NCBI GenBank assembly: GCA_003131315.1
Contig: PKUV01000170.1
Location: 56,042-94,720 of the forward strand
Length of the DNA stretch: 38,679 nucleotides
DNA from: Acidobacteriaceae bacterium
Lineage (GTDB): Bacteria; Acidobacteriota; Terriglobia; Terriglobales; Acidobacteriaceae
Direction: 5' to 3'
Part shown: positions 1 to 8,343 of the stretch, piece by piece
Layout: each line of letters begins with the position of its first letter
Position numbering within the stretch: position 1 is the first letter of the stretch
Translations under genes and position numbers: made by a program
Notes under the pieces: model-generated
Told to the model about the DNA's origin: nothing
Databases searched by the model: none
The model's input: the letters and a program-made list of their open reading frames with translations, nothing else

Positions 1-434
1 GGCAGCTTCGAGGGCCGTCTTGCGAGACCGGCACAACTCTAAACTGCCCCAATCAGATCTCCATTGTCGCGCTGGATGGATTGGAAGTCTGTGATTCGGC
101 TCACAAGTGGTTTGTGATGAAAAAGGTCAGGCGTCGGATTGCAGAAGTGGGAACGCTCGCGGCATCCTACGTCTCGAAACGCGCGACACTCGGGGCAGTC
201 TGGCGGCGCGAAGCGAAAGTCCCATTGTGCTATCAGACCTCCGGCCCACCCTTCGCGAAAAGCACGCGAAGGATGGGGCACCCCCCTGCATGGTTGTGCC
301 GGCGGAGGGCGGGCCACCCGCCAACGCGTTCACGCTCTGGCATCGAGACTATGACAATATCGTCTATGATCTTCTGATGCAGCAATAGCGCCAGCCGCGC
401 CGGGCCGATGTGTTTCCCCGCCCCCGAGAAATTA
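1..434. other. Stretch upstream of dnaB without a recognisable gene
   Basis: Several overlapping open frames exist on both strands, but none has a credible ribosome site, a recognisable domain or a consistent coding pattern. I see only a palindromic repeat (245-277) and GC-rich short inverted repeats. It could hold the decayed end of a gene lying outside the window. Confidence 0.5.
245..277. repeat. Palindromic intergenic repeat with 13-bp arms
   Basis: CCCACCCTTCGCG (245-257) faces CGCGAAGGATGGG (265-277) across a 7-base loop; one arm position does not match. It is followed by GC-rich sequence and no T tract, so it looks like a dispersed repeat rather than a terminator. Confidence 0.6.
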
Positions 435-463
435 TTTGCTTTTTGTTCGCCCTGTGACATACT
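435..463 (+). promoter_or_regulatory. Possible dnaB promoter
   Basis: TTTGCT (435-440), a 17-base spacer and CATACT (458-463) form a moderate sigma-70-like pair. It would give a leader of about 110 bases ahead of dnaB that includes the tandem palindromes at 538-580. Sequence match only. Confidence 0.3.
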
Positions 464-537
464 GCGTTGCGAGCGTCGGGTAAACCGACGCATCTCAGGT
501 GCCGAAAAAAATCAATTTCGGACCACGTTTTCCGTCT

Positions 538-580
538 GTTCCACAGGAGGAACCTTTGTTCCACAGGCGGAACAAAGGTT
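538..580 (+). promoter_or_regulatory. Tandem palindromes and perfect 12-bp hairpin just before the dnaB start
   Basis: GTTCCACAGG(A/C)GGAAC occurs twice, at 538-553 and 558-573, exactly 20 bases apart; each copy is itself an inverted repeat. Overlapping them, AACCTTTGTTCC (551-562) and GGAACAAAGGTT (569-580) form a perfect 12-bp stem with a 6-base loop, ending 3 bases before the ATG at 584. The only strong Shine-Dalgarno match, AGGAGG (545-550), lies directly 5' of this stem, so it is about 33 bases from the ATG in linear sequence but 3 bases away if the stem forms. It could also be a protein operator. Confidence 0.6.
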
Positions 581-583
581 ACG

Positions 584-1972
584 ATGCAACGCACTCACTT
601 AAACATCGTGGCGACTCTGGAAACCACCATCGGCCGTCTCCCGGCGAACATTGAAGCCGAGCGCTCCATCCTGGGCGCTGTCCTGCTCGACAATCACGCC
701 TTCAACGACGCCGCCGAGCACCTTAAGCCCGAAGACTTTTCCATCGACTCGCACCGGCGCATCTATTCGCGCATGATGGATCTGGCCGAATCTTCGCGGC
801 CTATTGACATCATTACGCTGGTTGAGGAGCTGGAGCAAAAAAAGGATCTGCAAGCGGTCGGCGATGTCGGCTACATTTCCGGGCTGCTTGACGGCGTGCC
901 CGACCGGCCTTCCATCGAGCATTACGTTCGAATCGTCCGCGACAAGGCTATTCTGCGCGGGCTGATCAACGTGGCCAATGCCGCCATCGCTAAGGCCAGC
1001 GAGCAGGCTGAACCCGCCGACGAAATTCTCAACGACGCGGAAGCCGCCGTCTTCCAGCTCTCCGAGAAGCGGATTGGCAAGGGCTTTCAGGGAATCAAGG
1101 AGATTGTCCGCAACTCTTTTGGCTCGGTGGACGCTTTGCTGCAACGCGGGCAGCGCATCACCGGGCTCGCCACGCACTACACCGAGCTTGACGAGAAGAC
1201 CAGCGGCTTCCAGAAGGCCGACCTGGTCATTCTCGCGGCGCGGCCTTCCATGGGCAAGACTGCGCTCGCCATGAACATCGCCGAGAACGCCGCCATCGAC
1301 GACGGCAAGGTAGTCGGCATCTTCTCGCTCGAAATGTCTAGCGAGGCGCTGCTGCAACGGCTGCTCTGTTCTCGCGCGATTGTCGATGCGCACAAGATGC
1401 GCACCGGCTCGCTCTGGGGCGACGACATGAAAAAAATCGTCCGCGCCATGGAGGAACTCTCCAACGCCCTCCTGTTCATCGACGACTCGCCCGGCATTTC
1501 CCTGAGCGAAATGCGCGCCAAAGCCCGCCGGCTCAAACAGTCGCAAGGACGCCTTGACCTGCTGGTCGTCGACTACCTGCAGCTCATGTCCGGCGGCAGC
1601 AAGCGTTTCGAAAACCGCACCCAGGAAGTCTCCTCCATCTCGCGCGGACTGAAAGCCATCGCCAAAGAACTCCAGGTCCCCGTCCTCGCGTTGTCGCAGC
1701 TCAGCCGCGCTCCCGAAAGCCGGGGCGGCGACCACCGGCCGCAGCTCTCCGATCTGCGCGAATCCGGGTCGATCGAGCAGGACGCCGACGTCGTCATGTT
1801 CATCTTCCGCGAAGAGCTCTACAAGCAAGACGACCCCGACCTTAAGGGCCGTGCCGAAATCATCATCGCCAAGCAGCGTAACGGCCCCATCGGCAAGTTC
1901 AATCTCGCGTTCTTGCACAATTCCACGCGCTTCGCGAACCTGCTCGAAGGCAACAACGAACCCGGCGAGTAG
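584..1972 (+). CDS. dnaB: Replicative DNA helicase DnaB
   Basis: Hexameric 5'-3' helicase that unwinds DNA at the replication fork and works with the primase encoded at 11866-13851. The 462-residue product is of normal length. The N-terminal DnaB domain begins at RLPANIEAERSILGA (about residues 18-32). The RecA-like core carries Walker A ARPSMGKT (219-226), Walker B LLVVDYLQLM (about 326-335) and the downstream LSQLSR and SDLRESGSIEQDAD motifs. No intein is present. An in-frame ATG at 467 would add 39 residues encoded by the hairpin leader, with no family resemblance, so ATG 584 is preferred. That start lacks a normally spaced ribosome site (see the hairpin at 538-580). The stop is followed by dispersed repeats. 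Confidence 0.96.
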   Translation: MQRTHLNIVATLETTIGRLPANIEAERSILGAVLLDNHAFNDAAEHLKPEDFSIDSHRRIYSRMMDLAESSRPIDIITLVEELEQKKDLQAVGDVGYISGLLDGVPDRPSIEHYVRIVRDKAILRGLINVANAAIAKASEQAEPADEILNDAEAAVFQLSEKRIGKGFQGIKEIVRNSFGSVDALLQRGQRITGLATHYTELDEKTSGFQKADLVILAARPSMGKTALAMNIAENAAIDDGKVVGIFSLEMSSEALLQRLLCSRAIVDAHKMRTGSLWGDDMKKIVRAMEELSNALLFIDDSPGISLSEMRAKARRLKQSQGRLDLLVVDYLQLMSGGSKRFENRTQEVSSISRGLKAIAKELQVPVLALSQLSRAPESRGGDHRPQLSDLRESGSIEQDADVVMFIFREELYKQDDPDLKGRAEIIIAKQRNGPIGKFNLAFLHNSTRFANLLEGNNEPGE

Positions 1973-1987
1973 GCCGGGTTGATCTTG

Positions 1988-2070
1988 CGTAGGGACAGCC
2001 GCCCTCGCCGCTTGTAGAGACCGGGCTTGCCCCGTCTCCGGAGACACGCTCCCGGGCGTCCGGCCCCGCC
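1988..2070. repeat. Decayed dispersed repeats after dnaB
   Basis: The stretch begins with CGTAGGGACAGCCGCCCTCG, the left half of the palindrome found intact at 4419-4446, and continues with a degenerate GAGACC...GGGCTTGCCCCGTCTC unit related to 27062-27083. The remaining space to 2436 holds no gene that I recognise. Confidence 0.6.
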
Positions 2071-2436
2071 TAATGAACTCCGCCAAATCCCGACACCCCC
2101 GGAGACCTCTACCCTGTGGAAAAGTTTGTGGATGACAAGAACGGACCCCGGAATCCAGCCACACCGACCGGCCGGTTGGGATATTTCAGCGCCGTCTCGG
2201 CCTTCCTAAAGCTATGTTTCTAAGTTGGTTAACTCTCGGTTGCACGGCAATCGTCGGAACCGCTTGCGAATCAGCACTTTCGTCACGAAATCTGAGATTT
2301 GCACATAATCCGAAAGGCTGTAGCCCGCATCCCCAGCGGCTGGCGCTCGCGTAAACCGTCCCGCAGAAGCCTCCCAGGCTGCGCCAGCACCAGCGATATA
2401 CTGCGAGGCATCTCCGCAGACAGAAATGAGGGAATC

Positions 2437-2772
2437 GTGAAGAAGATCACACTTGCTATCCTGCTGCTGATCTCGGCGTTGGCCTGGGCCGGGGGAGATC
2501 CCAACCCCGCCGACTACACCATCAACGTCCACGTCAGCTCATCCCGCGTGGACATTAAGTACGGCACTCAAGGATTGAACGTTGTTATTGACGGAAAGAA
2601 GTATGAACTGCGGTCTGAGCTGGTCATTAACCGAGTATTGGCACTCGGCGACTACAAGGCGAAGCTCGTACAAGACCAGCACAAGACCACGTACGATTCC
2701 CTTCACGTCTACGAGTTCTTGTTCCCCGACAAGAAGACAAGAAAGTTCGAGGTCGTCGGGCAGACGGAGTAA
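2437..2772 (+). CDS. Small secreted hypothetical protein
   Basis: A 111-residue product starting at GTG 2437, with TGAGGG about 5 bases upstream as ribosome site. Residues 1-18 (MKKITLAILLLISALAWA) form a clear signal peptide with a likely cut after AWA. The mature part, beginning GGDPNPADYTINVHVSSSRV, is rich in alternating hydrophobic and polar residues, suggesting a beta-sandwich or barrel in the periplasm or outside the cell. Near the end FPDKKTRKFEVVGQTE has no motif that I recognise. The frame extends upstream to 2299, but that part is signal-less and unlikely to be translated. Family unknown; the function is not assignable from sequence alone. Confidence 0.7.
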   Translation: MKKITLAILLLISALAWAGGDPNPADYTINVHVSSSRVDIKYGTQGLNVVIDGKKYELRSELVINRVLALGDYKAKLVQDQHKTTYDSLHVYEFLFPDKKTRKFEVVGQTE

Positions 2773-2846
2773 CAGCACCGCAAGCCGGTGACTCACCTCA
2801 CACCCGTCGCCTTCCCACGTCCCCGTTATTCGGCGACTACGGAGCT

Positions 2847-2868
2847 GCGTCACAACCAACTGTGACGC
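2847..2868. repeat. Perfect 8-bp inverted repeat between the secreted protein and amt
   Basis: GCGTCACA (2847-2854) and TGTGACGC (2861-2868) flank a 6-base loop. There is no T tract. It could be a protein binding site or a weak structural element. The rest of 2773-3156 has no convincing gene. Confidence 0.45.
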
Positions 2869-3156
2869 GCCTCATGGCGGGAGTGCGTGCCAAGACATAC
2901 CCTCTTGCAGAAAGGAGGATCTGGAGGTCCTCATAGTCTGAGTCAGCGTGCCGCCGGAGAGCGCTGGCGTTTTCTTCACTTCCAGCCCGGCAGCACACAC
3001 GAGTTCCTCGTCTTCACTTTTCTAGTCATCGAAGAATTCCGCACCGGTCCGGCCATTCGCGCCTCGCCGGCCTATGAAGTTGCGGAAGAACTCGGTTTCT
3101 TGATTCGGACCGCAGACTCTTAGCCTTTTAACCTTTTCTCACTGGAGAAACTTTTT

Positions 3157-4410
3157 ATGCTGCATCTCGATACTGGTAATACAGGTTTCATGATTCTATG
3201 CACCAGCCTGGTCATGCTGATGACACCCGGCCTCGCATTTTTTTATGGCGGTCTGGTCGGGCGCAAGAACGTGCTCGCCATCATGATTCAGAGCTTTGTC
3301 TCGATGGGCTGGACGACGGTGATCTGGTATTTATACGGCTATTCACTGTGTTTCAGCGGCGACTGGCACGGGGTCATCGGCAATTTCCACTACGCATTTC
3401 TGCGCGGGGTCGGTCTCACTACCCCGTCGCCGAATGACACGATCCCGGCATTTGTGTTCATTGCGTATCAGATGATGTTCGCCATCATCACTCCCGCGCT
3501 CATCTCGGGCGCGTTCACCAACCGGGTCACCTTCAAGGCGTACATGCTGTTCCTCACCGGTTGGCTGACCTTCGTCTATTTCCCCTTCGTCCACATGGTT
3601 TGGGGTGGGGGCATGCTGCAGAAATGGGGCGTGCTGGATTTTGCGGGCGGCATCGTGGTGCACAACATCGCAGGCATCGCCGCTTTGGCTTCCGTGCTCT
3701 ACGTGGGGAAGCGTCGCAGGGCGGATCCCGGCCCCCACAGCATCCCGCTCGTTGCCCTGGGAACCGGCCTGCTGTGGTTTGGATGGTACGGCTTTAACGC
3801 GGGCAGTGAAATGCGCGTCGATTCGGTGACCGCCACCGCATTTCTTAATACCGATTTGGCAGCCTCGTTTGCGGCCGTCGCCTGGTTGCTGGTGGCATGG
3901 TTCAACGAAAAAAAGCCTAAGTTCCTCGGCTTGCTGACGGGAGCGGTTGCCGGACTGGCGACCGTCACTCCCGCGGCCGGGTATGTTTCTCCCACCACCG
4001 CGGTCATCATCGGCTTAGTTGCTGGAGTGGTTTGCTACTACGCCGTCGAGATGAAAAACAAACTGCACTGGGATGATGCGCTGGATGTTTGGGGAGTCCA
4101 CGGTGTAGGCGGTTTCCTCGGCATCGTCATGCTGGGAATCTTCGCCAACAAGCAATTTAATCCCGCCGGAGCAAACGGACTGCTCTACGGCGATCCGACG
4201 TTCCTGCTGAAGCAAGTCGTGGCGGTGACGTTCTCGTCGGTATGGGCGTTCGTGTTTACCTACGCGATGTTACGCATCATCGATATGTTCACGACCGTGA
4301 AAGTCGACGAGATGAGCGAGGAAATCGGCCTCGATGAATCCATCCACGGCGAACATGCCTACGAGGAGGCTCCCGAGCACGACGATCTCCTTCATACCGG
4401 CGTACGCTAG
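3157..4410 (+). CDS. amt: Ammonium transporter (Amt/MEP/Rh family)
   Basis: Trimeric inner-membrane channel for ammonium. The 417-residue protein has about 11 hydrophobic segments. Diagnostic sequences include MLMTPGLAFFYGGLVGRKN near the N-terminus, FPFVHMVWGGG, the first pore histidine in VVHNIAGIAAL, GLLWFGWYGFNAGS, and the second pore histidine in WGVHGVGGFLG. The cytoplasmic tail (DMFTTVKVDEMSEEIGLDES) has the usual PII-contacting pattern. A GGAG ribosome site sits about 11 bases before ATG 3157. No signal peptide is evident; the first segment starts at once. No glnK/PII gene lies next to it, which is unusual because amt is often paired with one. Uptake under nitrogen limitation is the expected role. 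Confidence 0.95.
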   Translation: MLHLDTGNTGFMILCTSLVMLMTPGLAFFYGGLVGRKNVLAIMIQSFVSMGWTTVIWYLYGYSLCFSGDWHGVIGNFHYAFLRGVGLTTPSPNDTIPAFVFIAYQMMFAIITPALISGAFTNRVTFKAYMLFLTGWLTFVYFPFVHMVWGGGMLQKWGVLDFAGGIVVHNIAGIAALASVLYVGKRRRADPGPHSIPLVALGTGLLWFGWYGFNAGSEMRVDSVTATAFLNTDLAASFAAVAWLLVAWFNEKKPKFLGLLTGAVAGLATVTPAAGYVSPTTAVIIGLVAGVVCYYAVEMKNKLHWDDALDVWGVHGVGGFLGIVMLGIFANKQFNPAGANGLLYGDPTFLLKQVVAVTFSSVWAFVFTYAMLRIIDMFTTVKVDEMSEEIGLDESIHGEHAYEEAPEHDDLLHTGVR

Positions 4411-4418
4411 GGAAACTC

Positions 4419-4446
4419 ACGTAGGGACAGCCGCCCTCGGCTGTCC
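4419..4446. repeat. Palindromic repeat family B, intact intergenic copy
   Basis: CACGTAG precedes GGACAGCC (4425-4432), GCCCTC (4433-4438) and GGCTGTCC (4439-4446): a perfect 8-bp stem with a 6-base loop. Related copies lie at 1988, 14905, 21083 (inside nadD), 21551, 27193 (inside the acyltransferase gene) and 27994. This is the reference copy for the family. Confidence 0.85.
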
Positions 4447-4503
4447 AGCGGAGCGCAGCTTGGCCTCGCCTCTAGTACCGTGACCGCGTGTGATGAGTCA
4501 TAC

Positions 4504-4539
4504 GGTGGAGGGACGGGCGGGGACGCCCGGCTCTCCACC
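4504..4539. repeat. Nested inverted repeat after amt
   Basis: GGTGGAG (4504-4510) pairs with CTCCACC (4533-4539), and inside it CGGGCG (4514-4519) pairs with CGCCCG (4524-4529) around a GGGA loop. A related unit is at 35024-35055. The remaining sequence to 4663 has no gene. Confidence 0.65.
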
Positions 4540-4663
4540 AGCAAGCTTGGATCGACAGCAGTAACAATCACGCGGTCGCGGCACCAGCGCCATCACCGTG
4601 AGGAACTTCGGTTAGCCCCTGATGTAAACGGCTCACGTCCTCCCAAAACGGTGCCGGACTAAT

Positions 4664-5413
4664 TCAATGCCGGGGCCCAAAGTGATAGCTGGCTTGAGTC
4701 GTCGTGACAGACGGCTTCCCGTCAACCAGTTGCGGCTCATACACATCCTGCTTCACGGCAGCAACGACAGGACTAATGAACGGTTCATCGCCACCGACAA
4801 CCTTGACATCCTGAACTTTGCCGTCCGCGCCAATGGTAATGGTCAGATACACTGACCCCGACTTGCCCGCTAATTCTGGAGGCAACTGCGGCTCAACGCC
4901 GGACACCTTGCGAGGCGCGAGCACCAACACACCCTTGTCGTTCACAACACCAGTCCGAAACTCTGGCCGATAGGGAATCGATGACATGCAGTCCACGCGT
5001 CCCTTAGTTTCGCCGCCTTTCCCCTCCAGTGAGAAGTGAAACCCCAATTGGCTCTCGACTCCGATCGCAGCTCCATTGAGCAGGTACGGGCGGAAGCGGA
5101 AGTCTCGAAGGGCATCCACACTGGCAGCTACAAGCAAGGGGTCGCCTTCGACAGGCGCACTCAGTACGACCTTTCCGGTTTCATCGACGTCGATCTTGAA
5201 AATCACGTCGCCTTGAATTCCCTTCCTCATGGCCTCTTCGGGGTATTCTGGCATCGTTTTGCGTTCGACCAGTCCAAGCATCACTTCGCCAGGAACGCCG
5301 ATCATCCGTAGGCGAGGGGGCTGAACCGGTGATTGAGTATCAGCACTATTTTGGGCGAACCCCATCGTAGCGCAACACGCGAGTAGTGCGACCATCGTCC
5401 TGATTCGCGACAT
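4664..5413 (-). CDS. Secreted protein with two TonB C-terminal-like domains
   Basis: A 249-residue product; ATG at 5413 follows a strong AGGAGG site. Residues 1-20 look like a signal peptide (MSRIRTMVALLACCATMGFA). Two repeated domains follow: about 55-130 (PEYPEEAMRKGIQGDVIFKI, then DETGKV, FRFRPYLLNG) and about 172-246 (PQLPPELAGKSGSVYLTITI, then GADGKV, YEPQLVDGKP). Both match the TonB C-terminal fold pattern of P-x-(Y/L)-P, GxV.hxhxhxxxGKV and F.P...dGkp. Unlike true TonB there is no N-terminal transmembrane anchor with a proline-rich spacer, so energy transduction is not assured. It lies 95 bases downstream of lepA on the same strand. Confidence 0.8.
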   Translation of the reverse strand: MSRIRTMVALLACCATMGFAQNSADTQSPVQPPRLRMIGVPGEVMLGLVERKTMPEYPEEAMRKGIQGDVIFKIDVDETGKVVLSAPVEGDPLLVAASVDALRDFRFRPYLLNGAAIGVESQLGFHFSLEGKGGETKGRVDCMSSIPYRPEFRTGVVNDKGVLVLAPRKVSGVEPQLPPELAGKSGSVYLTITIGADGKVQDVKVVGGDEPFISPVVAAVKQDVYEPQLVDGKPSVTTTQASYHFGPRH

Positions 5414-5508
5414 GCAACCTCCTACCGGTAACCCGTAGAGACGCGGGGCTTGACGCGGCTCTTGTGCACTCGGGGCGTTGGTTCCGCGTATGGAAACCGT
5501 GCAACCGC

Positions 5509-7317
5509 CTAGCTGCTGCCTTCCCCCACCTTCAGCACCGCCAGAAACGCTTCCTGCGGAATATCCACCCGCCCGATGCGCTTCATCCGCTTCTTGCCTG
5601 CCTTCTGTTTTTCCAGCAGCTTGCGCTTGCGCGAAATGTCGCCGCCGTAGCACTTGGCGATCACGTTCTTGCGGATTGCCGGCACGGTTTCGCGGGCAAT
5701 GATCTTCGCCCCAATCGCCGCCTGAATCGCCACCTCGAACATCTGCCGCGGGATCAGTTCTTTCATCTTCGCTGCCAGCGCCCGCCCGCGATCGTAAGCA
5801 AAGTCGCGATGGATGATGGTCGACAACGCATCGACCGGCTCGCCCGCGACCATGATGTCGAGCTTGGACATCGGCGACACCCAGTTGCCCGACAGATGAT
5901 AGTCGAGCGAAGCGTATCCCCGCGACACCGACTTCAGCCGGTCGTAAAAATCGAGCACGATTTCATTCAGCGGCAGCTCATACTGCAGCATCACCCGCGA
6001 TGAGCTGACATATTCAAAACTCTTCTGCTTCCCCCGCTTTTCCTCGACCAGTTTCAGAATGCCGCCCACATATTCCTCGTTGGTCAAAATCACCGCGAGA
6101 ATCACCGGCTCTTCCACCTTCGCGATCTCGCTAACATCGGGCCAGCGCGAAGGATTATCCACCTCGATCACCTCTCCGTCCGTCTTGGTGATCTGGTAGC
6201 GCACGCCCGGCGCCGTCGTGATCAGGTCGAGATTGTACTCGCGCTCCAGCCGTTCCTGGATAATCTCCATGTGCAGCAGCCCCAGAAAGCCGCACCGGAA
6301 GCCGAATCCGAGCGCCACCGAACTTTCCGGCTCGAAGAAGAATGACGAATCGTTCAGCCGCAATTTTTCCAGCGCCTCGCGCAACTGCGTGTGTTCGTGC
6401 GCGTCCACCGTGTACAGGCCCGCGAAAACCATCGGCTTGATTTCCTCAAACCCCGGCAATGCCTGGATCGCGGGACGGTCGTCGTCTGTGATGGTGTCGC
6501 CGATCTTCGTGTCCGCGACGTTCTTGATATTCGCGATGATGAATCCAACTTCGCCCGCCACCAATTCGTCGATCTCCACCGGTTTCGGCGTGAGCACGCC
6601 CAGAGTTTCCACCTGAAAAACGTGCCCGTTCGACCACAGCCGGATTTTCTGCCCCTTGCGCAACCGGCCCTCGAACACGCGCGCCAGCACCACCACGCCC
6701 CGATAAGGATCGAACCACGAATCGAACAGCAAGGCTTGAAGGTGCCGCTCCGGTGCGCCCTTCGGCGGCGGAATCCGCTTCACCACCGCCTCCAGAACGT
6801 CCGGCACGCCCTGCCCAGTTTTCGCGCTGATCAGCAACGCATCCGTCGCGTCCAGGCCCACCGCGCTCTCGATCATCTCCTTGGTGCGCTCAACGTCGGC
6901 GCTCTGCAAGTCGATCTTGTTGATTACCGGGATAATTTCGAGGCCATGATTGATCGCCAGGTAAGAGTTCGCCAGCGTCTGCGCTTCCACCCCCTGCGAA
7001 GCGTCCACCACCAGCAACGCGCCTTCACACGCGGCCAGCGAGCGCGAGACCTCGTAGGAAAAATCCACATGCCCCGGAGTGTCGATCAAGTTGAGCTGGT
7101 AAGTCTGTCCATCCTGCGCGGGATACATCATGCGGACGGCATGAGCCTTGATCGTAATGCCGCGCTCGCGCTCCAGGTCCATCGAGTCCAGAACCTGCTC
7201 CTGCATCTCGCGCATGGCGAGCGACCCGGTAAGCTCCAGCAGCCGGTCGGCCAGCGTGGATTTCCCGTGATCAATATGCGCAATGATCGCAAAATTGCGG
7301 ATGCGAGCGGCTTCCAT
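5509..7317 (-). CDS. lepA: Elongation factor 4 (LepA), ribosomal back-translocase GTPase
   Basis: A translational GTPase that acts on stalled or mistranslocated ribosomes. The 602 residues match the usual length. Visible motifs: G1 AHIDHGKST (residues 13-21), [11 protein letters not shown] (G2 region), [12 protein letters not shown] (G3), NKIDLQSAD (G4). The C-terminal LepA domain ends in [20 protein letters not shown], the family signature. ATG 7317 begins [20 protein letters not shown], so no upstream extension is needed. No Shine-Dalgarno site is seen; a TGCTAGAAT promoter element lies only 11 bases upstream, suggesting a very short leader. Confidence 0.97.
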   Translation of the reverse strand: MEAARIRNFAIIAHIDHGKSTLADRLLELTGSLAMREMQEQVLDSMDLERERGITIKAHAVRMMYPAQDGQTYQLNLIDTPGHVDFSYEVSRSLAACEGALLVVDASQGVEAQTLANSYLAINHGLEIIPVINKIDLQSADVERTKEMIESAVGLDATDALLISAKTGQGVPDVLEAVVKRIPPPKGAPERHLQALLFDSWFDPYRGVVVLARVFEGRLRKGQKIRLWSNGHVFQVETLGVLTPKPVEIDELVAGEVGFIIANIKNVADTKIGDTITDDDRPAIQALPGFEEIKPMVFAGLYTVDAHEHTQLREALEKLRLNDSSFFFEPESSVALGFGFRCGFLGLLHMEIIQERLEREYNLDLITTAPGVRYQITKTDGEVIEVDNPSRWPDVSEIAKVEEPVILAVILTNEEYVGGILKLVEEKRGKQKSFEYVSSSRVMLQYELPLNEIVLDFYDRLKSVSRGYASLDYHLSGNWVSPMSKLDIMVAGEPVDALSTIIHRDFAYDRGRALAAKMKELIPRQMFEVAIQAAIGAKIIARETVPAIRKNVIAKCYGGDISRKRKLLEKQKAGKKRMKRIGRVDIPQEAFLAVLKVGEGSS

Positions 7318-7328
7318 GTGATAGGTCG

Positions 7329-7337
7329 ATTCTAGCA
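7329..7337 (-). promoter_or_regulatory. Extended -10 promoter of lepA
   Basis: On the minus strand TGCTAGAAT reads as an extended -10 (TGnTAnAAT type), ending 11 bases before the lepA ATG. No good -35 is evident. Transcription would begin about 5 bases before the start codon. Confidence 0.45.
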
Positions 7338-7404
7338 GGCGGTGCGGCGGGTGAGAGGTTGCGTGGCGAATGTTCCACGTGAAGTTCCCGGTGTGATCTT
7401 AGAC

Positions 7405-7438
7405 AAGGATTGAACAAGGACAGAATCCTTGCTATACT
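7405..7438 (+). promoter_or_regulatory. Promoter and likely operator of VapBC module 1
   Basis: TTGAAC (7410-7415), a 17-base spacer and TATACT (7433-7438; TGC precedes it, an extended -10) form the best sigma-70 promoter in the window. A 7-bp inverted repeat, AAGGATT (7405-7411) and AATCCTT (7424-7430), spans the -35 and spacer, as expected for an autoregulated antitoxin. The predicted start of transcription falls at the ATG at 7446, so the mRNA may be leaderless. Confidence 0.7.
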
Positions 7439-7445
7439 TCTGGTC

Positions 7446-7745
7446 ATGGCTAAAGTTACGAGCAAACTCCAGCTCACGCTGCCGAAGGCGATCGCCGACC
7501 AATACAAGATTCGTCCGGGGGACAATCTGGACTGGCTGCCTGCCGGCTTGGCGATTCGTGTGGTCAAGCGGGGCGCGGCGGAAGCGGCCGAGCCCGCAAC
7601 AGTAAAAGAGCGGCTCCAGCTTTTCGACCAGGCGACGGCCCGGCAGCGCAAGCGGCAGGGGTCCGGCAAGAGGCGGCCGGTTGCCGGTTCTCAAACCCGG
7701 GGTTGGACCCGCGAGGAGCTCTACGAGCGTGGCCTATCTCGTTGA
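7446..7745 (+). CDS. AbrB/MazE-fold antitoxin (VapB-like), module 1
   Basis: A 99-residue protein. The N-terminal half (KVTSKLQLTLPKAIADQYKI, then RPGDNLDWLPAGLAIRV) is a swapped-hairpin AbrB DNA-binding domain. The C-terminal half is basic and flexible and probably wraps the toxin. Its end overlaps the PIN-domain gene by 17 bases, the classic antitoxin-first arrangement. It likely binds the inverted repeat at 7405-7430 and represses its own operon, relieved when free toxin is in excess. ATG 7446 is chosen because the domain begins at once and the promoter ends 7 bases before it; an in-frame start at 7410 would lie inside the promoter. Confidence 0.85.
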   Translation: MAKVTSKLQLTLPKAIADQYKIRPGDNLDWLPAGLAIRVVKRGAAEAAEPATVKERLQLFDQATARQRKRQGSGKRRPVAGSQTRGWTREELYERGLSR

Positions 7746-8160
7746 CACGAACATTCTGGTCTACCGTTTCGATGCGCGCTTTCCCGAGAAACAGGCCGCG
7801 GCAGGCGACCTTTTGCGCAAAGGCCTGACCGAGGACGCAGTCCGCATTCCACATCAGGCACTGCTGGAATTTGTTGCAGTGGTAACGCGCGTTCGCGCCG
7901 GTTCCAGGTCGCTGCTTGCGCCTGACGAAGCTCGCCGTGAGACCGAGGAGTTGATGGCCCAATTTCCAGTACTCTTCCCGAACGCGGCCTTGGTGCGCAC
8001 GGCGCTGCAGGGTGCCGCTGCCTACCAGCTTTCATGGTTCGACGCTCATCTGTGGGCCTACGCCGAACACTACGGTCTGGAGGAGATCGTCTCCGAGGAC
8101 TTCGAACATGGGCGGTTGTATGGCAGCGTCCGGATTCGGAATCCATTTCGGCGAGGGTGA
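7729..8160 (+). CDS. PIN-domain ribonuclease toxin (VapC-like), module 1
   Basis: A 143-residue PIN nuclease that in this family cleaves tRNA or rRNA and stops growth when not held by its antitoxin. The four acidic residues of the active site are visible: D6 in LVDTNIL, E47 in LLEFVAV, D105 in SWFDAHLWA and D124 in SEDFEHG. GTG 7729 is chosen because MAYLVDTN is the normal family start; GAGGAG lies about 10 bases before it and it overlaps the antitoxin gene by 17 bases. The catalytic set is complete, so the toxin is probably functional. Confidence 0.87.
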   Translation: MAYLVDTNILVYRFDARFPEKQAAAGDLLRKGLTEDAVRIPHQALLEFVAVVTRVRAGSRSLLAPDEARRETEELMAQFPVLFPNAALVRTALQGAAAYQLSWFDAHLWAYAEHYGLEEIVSEDFEHGRLYGSVRIRNPFRRG

Positions 8161-8245
8161 CTCCGGCCTGAGGGACCCTGCATTATTATTGAAAATAAGG
8201 GACTTGCTATTTCGCTGACAAGTAACGAGTTGTTCGCTTCGGAAA

Positions 8246-8274
8246 TTGCATCAATCCTTCGCATGGTGTAATCT
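8246..8274 (+). promoter_or_regulatory. Promoter of the first NYN gene
   Basis: TTGCAT (8246-8251), a 17-base spacer and TAATCT (8269-8274). Transcription would start near 8281, giving a leader of about 60 bases that contains two hairpins (8296-8309 and 8313-8333). Confidence 0.5.
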
Positions 8275-8312
8275 CAAGAAGGTAGTAACGACTCCCCGGC
8301 AATAGCCGGTTT

Positions 8313-8343
8313 GGGCAATCTATAGGATTGCCCTTTGACTTTT
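8313..8343 (+). terminator. Terminator-like hairpin directly before the first NYN gene
   Basis: GGGCAATC (8313-8320) and GATTGCCC (8326-8333) form a perfect 8-bp stem with a TATAG loop, followed by TTTGACTTTT up to the ATG at 8344. A smaller hairpin, CCGGC-AATA-GCCGG (8296-8309), precedes it. It could end VapBC transcripts, or attenuate transcripts from the promoter at 8246-8274. Confidence 0.55.

Noticed and set aside
599-2164. 521-codon frame opposite dnaB; similar long frames oppose rpoD, dnaG, the M2 peptidase and thrS
   Set aside because: All lie exactly against well-identified genes and have low-complexity, arginine/valine-rich translations without family signatures.
2885-3123. 78-codon frame upstream of amt with a purine-rich stretch near its start
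   Set aside because: No ribosome site before the start codon, no recognisable domain and no support from neighbours; left unannotated.
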